Source of the DNA: an uncultured Eubacteriales bacterium
Lineage (GTDB): Bacteria > Bacillota > Clostridia > Christensenellales > CAG-138
Assembly: GCA_900544555.1 (NCBI GenBank)
Contig: UQWD01000003.1
Location: forward strand, 1-64,000
Reading direction: 5' to 3'
Length of the DNA stretch: 64,000 nt
Shown: piece by piece, positions 15,029-23,811 of the stretch
Position numbering within the stretch: position 1 is the stretch's first letter
How the letters are laid out: each line of letters starts with the position of its first letter
Position numbers and translations under genes: made by a program
Notes under the pieces: model-generated
Seen by the model: only the letters and a program-made list of their open reading frames with translations
Told to the model about the DNA's origin: nothing
Database searches by the model: none

Positions 15029-17026
15029 TTGACTAGAGACATGCTTTTGGAAAAAAGCCTTGCGGATTTGCGGGAAATCGCCAGATTGCAGGGAATCAAA
15101 TCCATTACCAAATACCGCAAACATGAATTGGTGGATTTAATCATGAATGGGGGAGAGAAGGCGGGGAGCGCTCCGGAACCGGTGAGCTACGCGCCTGTGG
15201 CGCATATCGCTGAGCAAGCGCCCGTTAAGGATCAAGGTGGCGGTTTTGAAACCCCTCTGAATCGTCCTCCCTCAGCCGAACCGCAGAGTATTCCGATGGA
15301 TCCGAGCGGTATAGAGTCCGCGCCCGCCGACGCGCCGCCCGCGCGCAGGCTTACGGCCGAACCTGATAAGCATGCGGATAACCGCCCGTCTTATGTTACG
15401 CCCTCGTACCGTCCGCGTCAGGACAGCGGTTATCAGCAGCAGGGAGGCGGCTATCAGCCGCGGCGCGCATACGGCAGCCAGGGTTATCAGCAGCGGCCTT
15501 ATTACAACAACGACCGCAGGCAGGACAGCGGTTACCAGCAACGCCCATATTATAACAATAACGACCGGCGACCGGATAATTATCAGGGCGGCTACCAAAG
15601 GCAGGAGGGCGGTTATCAGCAGCGCCCATACTATAACAGCAACGATCGCTCTTCGGAAGGTTACGCCCCCAACTACCGGCAACAGGATAATTATCAGCAG
15701 CAGCCCTACCAGCGCCCGCACCAGGCGGAAGGCTTTAACAACCCCTCTTTTGAATCTGAAGAGGGCGATAGCAACCGTTACCGCGGCAGGCAGGAGCCTT
15801 ATTATAATAAAGAATATGGTACCAGCAACCCCGCCGTATCGGAATTGCTTGAAACGGGCGCGTGCGGGGATGCGGAAGGCGTGCTTGAGGTTTTGCCGGA
15901 TGGATATGGGTTCCTCCGGTCGAAAAACTACATGCCCGGCAATAGGGACGTTTACGTTTCCATCGCCCAGATCCGCAGGTTCGGGCTGCGTACCGGCGAT
16001 CTCGTAGCTGGAAAGACCCGGCCGACCAAGGAGGGGGAACGCTTTCTGGCGCTACTATATATAACCGGGATTAACGGCGAGTCACCGGAGGATGTAAGTC
16101 AGAGAAAGCCGTTTGAGGAGCTGATCCCGATTTATCCGGATCAAAGGCTCACGCTCGAATTTAAGGAAAATGGCCGTAAGCCCAACCTGGCGATACGGTT
16201 AATCGACCTTATCGCGCCAATCGGCAAGGGTCAGCGCGGTATGATAGTTAGCCAGCCAAAGGCCGGTAAAACGACGCTTTTGAAAAACATCGCAAACGGC
16301 ATATCCAACAACCATCCAGACGTGCATCTCATTGTTTTGCTCATTGATGAACGGCCTGAAGAGGTAACGGATATGCAGCGCTCCATCAAGGGCGAGGTCA
16401 TTTACTCGACGTTTGACGAGCTTCCTGAGCATCATACCCGCGTGGCGGAAATGGTTATGGAGCGGTCCATGCGACTGGTGGAACAGGGGAAGGACGTTGT
16501 TGTTTTAATGGATTCCATAACCCGGTTGGCACGTGCTTATAACCTGACCATACCGCCCACCGGCAAAACGCTTTCCGGCGGAATGGATCCCGGCGCGCTG
16601 CATAAGCCTAAGCGCTTTTTCGGCGCTGCGCGCAATATTGAGAATGGGGGAAGCCTTACCGTTATCGCGACCGCCCTCGTTGAGACGGGCAGCAGGATGG
16701 ACGATATCATATTTGAGGAGTTTAAGGGCACCGGTAATATGGAAATTCATCTTGACCGCAAGATGTCGGAAAAGCGTATTTTCCCGGCGATTGATATCCA
16801 TAAGTCCGGCACGCGCAAGGAAGAGCTTCTGTTGACGAAGGATGAGCTTGAAGGCGTGTTCAGTATGCGGCGCGTATTGGCTGGTGGGAATCCGGGTGAA
16901 ATCACTGAGCAGTTTATCGGTATGCTTGATAAAACGTCTACGAATGCCGAGTTCCTCACCCGTATGAAGGAATGGCTCAGCATTTATGAAAAAGACGGAT
17001 ACTCCTCAGGACGGAGCTTTAAGTAG
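15029..17026 (+). CDS. rho: Transcription termination factor Rho with a prion-like N-terminal insertion
   Basis: A 665-residue hexameric RNA helicase. Start: TTG at 15029, with AAGGAG at 15015-15020; earlier in-frame ATGs overlap this site. Order: Rho N-terminal helical domain (LLEKSLADLREIAR), a low-complexity stretch at about residues 120-260 made of Gln, Tyr, Asn, Arg and Gly repeats (GYQQRPYYNN recurs), cold-shock-type RNA-binding domain (EGVLEVLPDGYGFLRS), and the ATPase with Walker A QPKAGKTT near 408 and VVVLMDSITRLARAYN. Many Firmicute and actinobacterial Rhos have N-terminal insertions; in Clostridium botulinum such a segment behaves as a prion. Whether this one does is inference. 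Confidence 0.95.
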   Translation: MTRDMLLEKSLADLREIARLQGIKSITKYRKHELVDLIMNGGEKAGSAPEPVSYAPVAHIAEQAPVKDQGGGFETPLNRPPSAEPQSIPMDPSGIESAPADAPPARRLTAEPDKHADNRPSYVTPSYRPRQDSGYQQQGGGYQPRRAYGSQGYQQRPYYNNDRRQDSGYQQRPYYNNNDRRPDNYQGGYQRQEGGYQQRPYYNSNDRSSEGYAPNYRQQDNYQQQPYQRPHQAEGFNNPSFESEEGDSNRYRGRQEPYYNKEYGTSNPAVSELLETGACGDAEGVLEVLPDGYGFLRSKNYMPGNRDVYVSIAQIRRFGLRTGDLVAGKTRPTKEGERFLALLYITGINGESPEDVSQRKPFEELIPIYPDQRLTLEFKENGRKPNLAIRLIDLIAPIGKGQRGMIVSQPKAGKTTLLKNIANGISNNHPDVHLIVLLIDERPEEVTDMQRSIKGEVIYSTFDELPEHHTRVAEMVMERSMRLVEQGKDVVVLMDSITRLARAYNLTIPPTGKTLSGGMDPGALHKPKRFFGAARNIENGGSLTVIATALVETGSRMDDIIFEEFKGTGNMEIHLDRKMSEKRIFPAIDIHKSGTRKEELLLTKDELEGVFSMRRVLAGGNPGEITEQFIGMLDKTSTNAEFLTRMKEWLSIYEKDGYSSGRSFK

Positions 17027-17060
17027 AATTATAAGATATTCTCCTCTCTCTTCATTCAGG

Positions 17061-17083
17061 TGTGACGGCGGCCGCCCGTCACA
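17061..17083 (+). terminator. Hairpin after rho
   Basis: TGTGACGG (17061-17068) pairs with CCGTCACA (17076-17083), 35 bp after the rho stop. No U-run follows. Confidence 0.45.
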
Positions 17084-17269
17084 GTTCAGGGTTTACGATT
17101 TGTAAAGCGACTGTTTTTAAGGTGAAAGAGAGTTGTTCCGCTCATGTTTGATTAACTCCGAAATAAAAAATAGTATTTGAATTTGAGTTGTCAAAAGTTA
17201 TTAAACTGTGATATCCCCTGTAAATACTAACTTTTCATCATATCAATGCAACTAAAATCGCTATGATTT

Positions 17270-17470
17270 TTGACACTTTGGTGCCCAAATGGTGTTCAGA
17301 TTTCCAAAGGCGATATAAAACGATACGGGCAGATATAAGGAAATATCATAATCTTCGAGGGCGAACGTACTTGTTGCCTTTTGCCCTCTTGTCTGCCACA
17401 TAAGCAGAGACTACGAACTTGTCAACGGCGGGCTAAGCCCGTTTATCTTGACCGTTGACGAGGGCGGCTG
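17270..17470. other. Scar of an integrated element
   Basis: GGTGCCCAAATGG at about 17281 recurs in related form at about 18329 and 18611 (GGTGCCCAA each time). A closed frame fragment ends in LVNGGLSPFILTVDEGG (to about 17469), which looks like the tail of a lost gene. GTCAACGG (17421) pairs with CCGTTGAC (17452), enclosing CGGGC/GCCCG. With the GNAT and KTR-type genes that follow, this looks like the remains of a conjugative or phage-like element. Confidence 0.35.
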
Positions 17471-17575
17471 ACTCTGCTATTCCGTAAAAGTAGGTAAATA
17501 ATAGAAAAATTCACAACCGAACGGTATAATATGTATGTCGCAGAAATACGGATCGGAATTTGTGGAGGTATTGGA

Positions 17576-18118
17576 ATGGAACAAATCGAATTGATAGAAC
17601 CTAAAATGAAGTATGCTGATGATATATGGGAATTTCGTCAAGAAATTTTAGACTGTGATGCAGAAAGTGAATCCCAGTTTGCTGGTTGTATATCACTTGA
17701 TGTAAGTACGTCGGCTGAAGAGTGGATAAAAATATGCGAACTTAGAAAGAGTGAAGAAACATGTGGCGAGGTGGGAACAACGGTTTCTTCACATATGTAT
17801 TTGGCTGTTCGTAAGAATGATAACAAAGTTATAGGTGTTATAGATTTGCGTCACCATATAAATCATCCTATTCTTGGAACATGGGGAGGGCATTGTGGAT
17901 ATTCAGTACGTCCTTCTGAACGAGGTAAAGGATATGCTAAGGAAATGCTTCGTTTAAATATACTAAATGCGAAAGCGTTAGGAATACCAAAACTTCTTAT
18001 TACATGTGATGTTAAGAACAAAGCCAGCGAAAAAACAATACTTGCTAATGGTGGCGTTTATGAGAAAACTATAGATGTTGATGGCTGCAAGACGAAAAGA
18101 TATTGGATTACGGTTTAA
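17576..18118 (+). CDS. GNAT-family N-acetyltransferase
   Basis: A 180-residue acetyltransferase. The acetyl-CoA-binding motif A is GYSVRPSERGKGYAKEML near residue 122, preceded by the VIGVIDLRHHIN strand. The C-terminus has KTKRYWI, typical of a subgroup of small-molecule or protein acetyltransferases. GGAGG at 17564-17568 sets the ATG at 17576; the frame is open further upstream without a ribosome site. It is AT-rich relative to the neighbouring housekeeping genes and lies inside a mobile-element scar, so it was probably acquired. The substrate is unknown. Confidence 0.88.
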   Translation: MEQIELIEPKMKYADDIWEFRQEILDCDAESESQFAGCISLDVSTSAEEWIKICELRKSEETCGEVGTTVSSHMYLAVRKNDNKVIGVIDLRHHINHPILGTWGGHCGYSVRPSERGKGYAKEMLRLNILNAKALGIPKLLITCDVKNKASEKTILANGGVYEKTIDVDGCKTKRYWITV

Positions 18119-18530
18119 GAAGTAGAGAAATTCCAATTTGCTGAAGGTTTGGGATATTCCCAACAAGCAAAAATTTCTTTTACTGTCGCAGACGGAAAAG
18201 ATTGATTTTTACGGAAAGAGTACCCCTTTCCTATGCTTGCTCTTCCAAAAATTACGCTGAAAAGGTCGGAAAGGAATGAAACGAAAAGTGAAATTGAAGA
18301 ATATTCTGAGGAAGTTCGTGGTGCTCAAAAGGTGCCCAACTTTCCAAAACCACGGTGTTAGGAGTTATGATGAGAAATAAGAAGATGTGCGGAAAAGCCT
18401 TATTTGAAGCCATTTTACGGTGCCGCCCATAAAAGCTTATAAGAACATATAAGGCAGTTTTCATCTATAAATCAATAAAAAATAGTAGAATTTTTCTCTC
18501 CCATACAAGCTGGTTTGAGGACGGAAATGA
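18119..18530. other. Gene-free debris after the GNAT gene
   Basis: No convincing gene. One GGTGCCCAA copy (about 18329) lies here, next to a short GGTGCTCAAAAGGTGCCCAA duplication. The rest looks like decayed coding sequence. Confidence 0.4.
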
Positions 18531-18590
18531 AAAACGCCGGGAAGCGGTATAAACACCATGTTTTCACACGCTCTCGGCGTTTCTTTTATT
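18531..18590 (-). terminator. Terminator hairpin downstream of the KTR-type gene
   Basis: AAACGCCG (18532-18539) pairs with CGGCGTTT (18575-18582), and the stem is extended by AGCG/CGCT inside. Read on the minus strand it ends in GCGTTTTTC, a good U-run. Confidence 0.55.
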
Positions 18591-18652
18591 CCCAGTTTTT
18601 GTAGCGCTTTTTTGGTGAATGGTGCCCAAATCTCAAGCGGGGATATAAAGGG

Positions 18653-18859
18653 CTATAAAAAGCAGTAAAGAGATAGTCCGTTAAAGAGTTGCTTTTTAAT
18701 AACTGGTATATATAAATATTTTGCGTCGATCAAACTTTCCTGCTTGCATTTTTGCAGTAGAGAGGAAAGTTTTTTAATTCTGTATCTGTAACCTCGTTTT
18801 ATTCCGCAGACAGGACAGCGTACCCATTCGGTCGCCGCTTTTGCCATATTTTCTATCAA
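18653..18859 (-). CDS. Cys-rich KTR-type small protein, probably degenerate
   Basis: A 68-residue protein resembling the small cysteine-rich KTR-domain family found on conjugative elements: TEWVRCPVCG near the start and QKCKQESLIDAKYLYIPVIK later. The usual second zinc pair (CPKC) is reduced to QKC, and the KTR tripeptide after the first CPVCG reads KRG, so zinc binding may be lost. The start could be the ATG at 18859 or the one four codons later; no strong ribosome site is seen. Function of the family is unknown. Confidence 0.5.
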   Translation of the reverse strand: MIENMAKAATEWVRCPVCGIKRGYRYRIKKLSSLLQKCKQESLIDAKYLYIPVIKKQLFNGLSLYCFL

Positions 18860-19270
18860 TATAGCTCATATTGCCATAGCTCAAGACAACTGTTTTTGTG
18901 TAGTAAGCGAGAAGCCGTTGCTTGCCCGCTTCTACCGCAATACAGCACCGTATTCCTTGAACAATTAGATAGACTAGCTGTCAATGGCTTTACTGAAACC
19001 CTCAACCTTGTTTCCACCTTTCCGAAAAACGATATAGCGATGAATAGTATACTGATTTAGCTTAACTAATAGAACTGTGTAGACATATCTAAAAAAGAAA
19101 GTGATAATGTTCCCTTTGCCTGGTCGTAACTGCGCCCGCAAAGCCGCTTAAATCAAGGCTTACTTTATCTTTACCGCGTAACATGAGGGCATGTAAATGT
19201 TAAGCCGTTGTCTCATGGCGTCATAAATATTTATGAGGGCTTGTAAGAAGATATCGTCTATCAAAATCAA
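18860..19270. other. Gene-free stretch
   Basis: About 410 bp without a supportable gene. ATGAGGGC(A/T)TGTAA occurs twice (about 19189 and 19231). Otherwise nothing recognised. Confidence 0.4.
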
Positions 19271-19275
19271 TAAAA

Positions 19276-19314
19276 AAATACGGTAAAAGGGCCTTGGCCC
19301 TTATACCGTATTTT
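19276..19314 (-). terminator. Long bidirectional terminator of the SPOR gene
   Basis: AAAATACGGTAAAAGGGCC and GGCCCTTATACCGTATTTT form a nearly perfect stem with a short loop, flanked by A- and T-runs, 21 bp past the stop of the minus-strand SPOR gene. Confidence 0.75.
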
Positions 19315-19334
19315 AACTTATTTATATGGAAGAA

Positions 19335-20231
19335 TTATGCGGTTAGAGAACCAACCAACTTTACATATTCATGCGTAACCTGTATTTGCGTGTACTTGAA
19401 CCTGGCTGAAAAAGTTACAAAGCTCTCGGTGTTTAAGGACTCAAGCTCCTTTAGCGCTGTTAAGCAATTATCATAGCATGCCTTCACAAGCGAAAGCACG
19501 TCCCCGCTCGTTGTGCTTTGTTCATTTAAAATGGACGTTGCGTTTTCAAGGTTGGTGCGGATTTCAGTCACGATTTTTTTCCCGTCCGAAATCGTTTGCT
19601 GCTGTTTATCAAAGGTGAGAGCGGTCTCCGTCATGCGCTTTTGCATTTGAACAAGCGCCTCAAATCCGGCTTTAACCTTATCAAGCTGTGCTTGCGTAGA
19701 TGTAACGCGCAAGGAAGCGGAAGTACATGAAACCTCGTGTACCGTGCAGTCAAGGCCCTCATCTTTGAGGCGATCCCGCACCTCCTTAGCGTTTGCCTCC
19801 GTATCATAGCCGGCCGCGAGTACCCGATACCTGTCGCCATCCTGAAGGATGTAACCTCCGGCGCCCTGACCCTGAAGTGATTCCGACTGGGACTTCGCGT
19901 TTTCCATAGACGAGTAGATACCCATTTGCAGCATATAGCAGTTCATGGCGGGAAGAGTTATTTCATCGCTCACGGATGGGCCCGGCGATGTTCCCGGTTC
20001 CGGTGTGCTGCCCGTCCCATGCGTCGCGTCGGGTGAAAATGCGTCGAAGATAGGGGCCATCACGTTCTGCGCTATCCATGTTCCGGCCGCTGAAGCCGAT
20101 ACGATATAAATTATGGCGGCCGCAAGCAAAAGCGCGATAACGGCGCGCCCCGCTGAACCGGCCTGCTGCGCGGTGCGGCGACTAGCCTGCGCCCGGCCTT
20201 TGCTCCGGCGTTTACGCCGCCTGTACTCCAT
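19335..20231 (-). CDS. SPOR-domain membrane protein
   Basis: A 298-residue protein: basic cytoplasmic N-terminus (RRRKRRSKGR), one membrane helix at about 30-50, a Pro/Ser/Gly linker, a SPOR domain at about 98-165 (CYMLQMGIYSSMENAKSQ ... YRVLAAGYDTEANAKEV), and a helical C-terminal region of ~130 residues. SPOR domains bind denuded peptidoglycan glycans at septa or in spore cortex. I prefer the second ATG (20231), because the G-run ribosome site abuts the first. The helical C-terminal extension is not a standard SPOR partner and has no assigned role. Confidence 0.8.
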   Translation of the reverse strand: MEYRRRKRRSKGRAQASRRTAQQAGSAGRAVIALLLAAAIIYIVSASAAGTWIAQNVMAPIFDAFSPDATHGTGSTPEPGTSPGPSVSDEITLPAMNCYMLQMGIYSSMENAKSQSESLQGQGAGGYILQDGDRYRVLAAGYDTEANAKEVRDRLKDEGLDCTVHEVSCTSASLRVTSTQAQLDKVKAGFEALVQMQKRMTETALTFDKQQQTISDGKKIVTEIRTNLENATSILNEQSTTSGDVLSLVKACYDNCLTALKELESLNTESFVTFSARFKYTQIQVTHEYVKLVGSLTA

Positions 20232-20329
20232 GCTATACATCCCCCTTTTTTTATGGTTATTGATAGGTATGCATACAGTCGGCGGGATATGCCTTGCCTG
20301 TCCACTAAATACGGGTTACGGTCGATGCG

Positions 20330-20358
20330 TTGCGCCAAGGGCGATTTTGCTTTACAAT
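20330..20358 (+). promoter_or_regulatory. Promoter candidate for trmK
   Basis: TTGCGC (20330-20335), 17 bp, TACAAT (20353-20358), about 30 bp before the ATG at 20389. Confidence 0.5.
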
Positions 20359-20388
20359 AATAGGGAATAGATAACGGAAGGGGCAATT

Positions 20389-21099
20389 ATGCGGGTTCAT
20401 CTCCGTCCAAGGCTTGAAGCCGTAGCGGCGATGGTTCAGGGCTCAGATACGCTGGCGGACGTCGGGTGCGATCATGGGAGGCTGACCGTAAGCCTGTTAC
20501 AGCGGAACATGATTCAACGGGCGTTAGCATTGGATATCAGCGCGCCATCGCTTGATAAGGCGCGCGCGCTGGCCGAACGCTGCGGGTTAGGCTCAAAAAT
20601 CGAGCTTAGGCTGTCCAATGGGTTACTTGGCCTAAATGCGGGTGAGGCGGACGCTGTGGTTTTATCCGGGATGGGCGGTTTGCTCATAGCCAGGTTGCTG
20701 GATCAGGGAGCGAAGGCGGCAAGAGCGGCCGAGCGCATCGTCATGCAGCCAATGGGCGGAGCTAGCGATCTTCGAAGGTATTTGTGTAATAACCGGTTCA
20801 GGATCCTGGATGAAGAGCTGGTATACGACGGCGGCAGGTTTTATCAGGTGATAAAAGCCGCCGATGGAGAGGCGGCTCAAAGGCCTCCCGGATGGCCTGA
20901 AGGCATATTCGGTTTTGGCTGGGTTAACTTGGAGAAAAACGCGCCGACGTTGATAAAGCTTTTGGATAGGCTTTATGAAGGTAACGACAGGCGGCTTGCC
21001 TTGGCCAAGAAAAAAGGCGTAATACCGGAGCGGCTTATTGAACGGCAAAGGGAGCTGGAAGCCGTGCGGGGCTATTTACAGGAAAAAAACAGGAGGTAA
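20389..21099 (+). CDS. trmK: tRNA (adenine22-N1)-methyltransferase
   Basis: A 236-residue class I SAM-dependent methyltransferase. The SAM-binding motif is LADVGCDHGRL near residue 24, and VVLSGMGGLLI is the TrmK catalytic-loop signature near residue 87. The C-terminal coiled coil (LIERQRELEAVRGYL) is also typical. The enzyme makes m1A22 in tRNAs with A22. The nif3-like gene starts 4 bp after its stop; trmK-nif3 adjacency is conserved in Firmicutes (yqfN-yqfO), which supports the call. Confidence 0.92.
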   Translation: MRVHLRPRLEAVAAMVQGSDTLADVGCDHGRLTVSLLQRNMIQRALALDISAPSLDKARALAERCGLGSKIELRLSNGLLGLNAGEADAVVLSGMGGLLIARLLDQGAKAARAAERIVMQPMGGASDLRRYLCNNRFRILDEELVYDGGRFYQVIKAADGEAAQRPPGWPEGIFGFGWVNLEKNAPTLIKLLDRLYEGNDRRLALAKKKGVIPERLIERQRELEAVRGYLQEKNRR

Positions 21100-21103
21100 T
21101 GAT

Positions 21104-21874
21104 ATGCTTTTATACGATTTTATAGCCGCGATGGAAAAGCTTGCGCCGATTGAATACAAGCTGGATTTTGACAACGTCGGGCTGCTGGTGGGGACGGCTA
21201 AAACGGATATCCGCCGCGTGCTTGTAGCGCTGGATTGTTCGATAAGCGTTGCCCTTGAAGCGGTAAGCATGAAGGCGGATTTGGTGCTAACGCACCACCC
21301 TATCCTGATGAACGGCGTGAAGCGGTTGCTGCCTGATTCTCCTGATACGGCCGCGGCTTATATTCTGATCACAAATGGAATCGCCATGTACGCGGCGCAC
21401 ACGAACCTTGACGCGGCCCCGGGCGGGGTGAACGACTGCCTCAGCAATGCGCTTTCGCTTAAGCGTGCGCTGCCGCTGCCGCCCGTGGGGCTTGGGCGGA
21501 TAGGCGAGCTTGACGAAAATGAAGCCATGCGGTTTGTGGATTTCGCGCGGTATGTTCAGAGCAGGCTGGGCGGCCCAGCTTTGAGATGCGGTGACGATAC
21601 GGCGCTTATCCGCCGGGTCGCTGTGCTAGGCGGCAGCGGTGGGGACGCGCTGGCGGCGGCGAAGGAAGCGGGGGCGGACGCATATGTTACCGGCGAATTG
21701 AAGCACCATCAGGCGCTGGAAGCGGGCGTTATTGGGCTTAACGTTATTGCGGCCGGACATTATGAGACTGAGCGCGTCGTACTCGAACCGTTGATTACCC
21801 GTTTACAAAGCTTAACGGATGGTATACAATACAAGTTGGCGCTTTATGATCAAGCGCCCTTTAAGGGAATTTGA
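21104..21874 (+). CDS. Nif3-like dinuclear metal center protein
   Basis: A 256-residue NIF3/YqfO-family protein. Metal ligands are visible in LTHHPILM near residue 63, AHTNLD near 99, and AGHYETER near 220. These proteins form toroidal hexamers with a two-metal site; GTP cyclohydrolase I type 2 activity has been claimed for some members, but the cellular role is unsettled. This is the short form without the PII-like insertion found in B. subtilis YqfO. AGGAGG before the ATG at 21104 fixes the start, which overlaps nothing and follows trmK by 4 bp. Confidence 0.9.
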   Translation: MLLYDFIAAMEKLAPIEYKLDFDNVGLLVGTAKTDIRRVLVALDCSISVALEAVSMKADLVLTHHPILMNGVKRLLPDSPDTAAAYILITNGIAMYAAHTNLDAAPGGVNDCLSNALSLKRALPLPPVGLGRIGELDENEAMRFVDFARYVQSRLGGPALRCGDDTALIRRVAVLGGSGGDALAAAKEAGADAYVTGELKHHQALEAGVIGLNVIAAGHYETERVVLEPLITRLQSLTDGIQYKLALYDQAPFKGI

Positions 21875-21942
21875 AGCGTAGTTATAGGCTGCCGCATTTT
21901 ATCGGTAATGCGCGCGGCGCTTTGATATGGAGGTAAAAAAGT

Positions 21943-22662
21943 ATGAGTATGCTGGACTCTTTGTGGCGTTTTCAGGAGGCGGAGCTGGCTCTGGAACGGG
22001 TTGAAACGGAAATTAAGACCACGCCTGCGCGGATAAAGCTCAATAAGCTTAGGACGTTTTTAACGGAACAGCAGGGGCAGATAAGCGTAATGGAAAAACA
22101 GATAGAGGCGCGCCGCGCCGCTCTTTATAAGCTCGCCGCCGCTTTTGATGAAATTGAAAAGCAGTCTGAGCTGGAGCAGTCTGAGTTTGAAACAATGGCC
22201 GGCGATGAAGAATGCACGGCCGCTGAGATGACGGAGTCTCGCCGTTCCATAGAAGCGTTGCTGGAACGTATTAACCGTACGCGAAAAGAGATTTATGATA
22301 CGATCGTATGGCTTGAGAAATCCGCTGTGGAAATGAAGAATACCTGGCAAAAGGCTGCGAAAGCGAAAAAAGAATACGACGCGCTCAGGGCGGCATGCGA
22401 AAAGGAGCTGAACGACAGCCAGCCAAGGCTGGACGCGGCCAAAGCGCATATCGTTGATATGGGTAAAGGCGTTGCGCCAGATTTAATGGCTAAATACAAT
22501 GCCGCGAAAAAAAACCATGCAGCCCCGATGGCTATTATCGAGAACGGTCAGTGCGGCGGGTGTAATATGTCCCTCCCAACGTCTGTTATGCGGCGTATAG
22601 CGGGGGGAGATTCGGTTGTAGAATGCGACAACTGCGGGAGAATACTATACGTTCAATCATAA
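21943..22662 (+). CDS. Coiled-coil zinc-ribbon protein (CT398/YlqL-like)
   Basis: A 239-residue protein with long helical hairpin segments (about 1-180, rich in Glu, Lys, Arg and Ala) and a C-terminal C4 zinc ribbon: CGGCNMSLP and CDNCGRILY at about 204-234. This is the DUF164 arrangement. Members are suspected of RNA or nucleic-acid handling but lack a firm function. It lies between nif3 and the RNase P RNA gene. Ribosome site GGAGG lies before the ATG at 21943. Confidence 0.85.
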   Translation: MSMLDSLWRFQEAELALERVETEIKTTPARIKLNKLRTFLTEQQGQISVMEKQIEARRAALYKLAAAFDEIEKQSELEQSEFETMAGDEECTAAEMTESRRSIEALLERINRTRKEIYDTIVWLEKSAVEMKNTWQKAAKAKKEYDALRAACEKELNDSQPRLDAAKAHIVDMGKGVAPDLMAKYNAAKKNHAAPMAIIENGQCGGCNMSLPTSVMRRIAGGDSVVECDNCGRILYVQS

Positions 22663-22688
22663 TTTGAACACAAATAACGATAGGCAAC

Positions 22689-23035
22689 GCGAGTAATCCA
22701 TGTGACCGCATGCGGCTTAGACCGTATGAGGAAAGTCCGAGCTCCATAGGGCAGGGTGCCGGGTAATACCCGGTGGAGGCGACTCCAAGGATAGTGCAAC
22801 AGAAATAAACCGCCAACAGTCGTTACGGCCGGTTGGTAAGGATGGAAAGGCGAGGTAAGAGCTCACCGGCGGCATGGCGACTTGCCGGCCCTGTAAACCC
22901 CACCTGGTGCAAGATTGGAATGAGAGCATTTAATGGCGGCCCGCCACGCTCTTGGTAATCGCTTGAGCCTGCCGGTAACGGCAGGCCTAGATAGATGGTC
23001 ACACTAAGACAGAACTCGGCTTACGGGTTGCTCGC
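22689..23035 (+). ncRNA. rnpB: RNase P RNA
   Basis: The conserved P4 and core strings are present: GAGGAAAGTCCGAGCTCC near 22729, ACAGAAATAAACCGCC near 22799, GGTAAGGATGGAAAGG near 22834, and ACAGAACTCGGCTTACGG near 23009. GCGAGTAATCC (22689-22699) pairs with GGGTTGCTCGC (23025-23035) to close P1, which sets the approximate ends. It is the catalytic subunit that trims tRNA 5' leaders. Confidence 0.95.
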
Positions 23036-23044
23036 AAAGCATAT

Positions 23045-23074
23045 AGCCGCCGGCAAAACGCCGCGCGGCTTTTT
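23045..23074 (+). terminator. rnpB terminator
   Basis: AGCCGCCGGC, loop AAAA, then CGCCGCGCGGCT forms a stem with a small bulge and is followed by TTTT. Confidence 0.7.
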
Positions 23075-23079
23075 GATTG

Positions 23080-23811
23080 CGTTTTAAGGGTTGTTATCGC
23101 CGCCTCAGCTTTGTGAGATTATTATCAAACGGATCAGCTCTGGGAACGTTAGCTCGAAAGCCTCCGGTTTTGCAGACGACATTTCAACCAGGTTTTTTAT
23201 TGGTTTCACACTAATTAGTATGATGTTAAAGTAAAGCTAGAAAGGCAAAACGCGATGTCCGCGCTCTATTGTTATCCGGCAAAAGTTTCATTGATAATTC
23301 TTCCTAATTTACTTATTTAAGCGCGTTTTTCCATCGACACCTGCTTATCAATATCATAATTTATAAAAGAATCCGAGCTTCATCGTTCGATTGTTGAAGC
23401 ATTCTAACGCGATTGCATGATTTATTCTCTGTTGTTCGATATGCCAGACTTCAAACCCCTCAAATCTAAAGTTGTAACGATTCTTAACCATGCGTTACGA
23501 ATTTAAATCCCTTTATGCATTTACCTTTCGGGGATACGCGCAGTAAACAGCGCAATGCCGCTATTATTCTTAGCACAGCAATGATATTAATTACAGGCGG
23601 TGGAGAAAAACCCACGCAAAACTCTTTACACCTAAACTATTACCTTTGTATGATATTAGATGCATAGCGCAGGGCATAAAGTAAAAAGCGTATGCGGGCT
23701 ATTCCACTTTATCACCTCGTAATTACTTGTGGATAATCAAACCCTCTTTCGCCAAGCCCCGCTCCTTTTGCGTTACGTATATGTTATGGAGGGCTTGACG
23801 CCATTTAGCGG
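23080..23811. other. Gene-free spacer downstream of rnpB
   Basis: About 730 bp between convergent rnpB and ispDF. AT-richer than the flanks, with only short frames. Nothing recognised beyond the rnpB terminator. Confidence 0.45.

Noticed and set aside
15272..15721. Antisense frames of up to 149 codons over the rho insert
   Set aside because: They arise from the repetitive Gln/Tyr/Asn codons of the prion-like segment, are full of hydrophobic repeats and lack ribosome sites.
18860..19100. Minus-strand frame reading a Ser/Leu/Arg-rich 55-residue peptide
   Set aside because: No ribosome site, no recognised family, and it sits in debris just upstream of the KTR-type gene.
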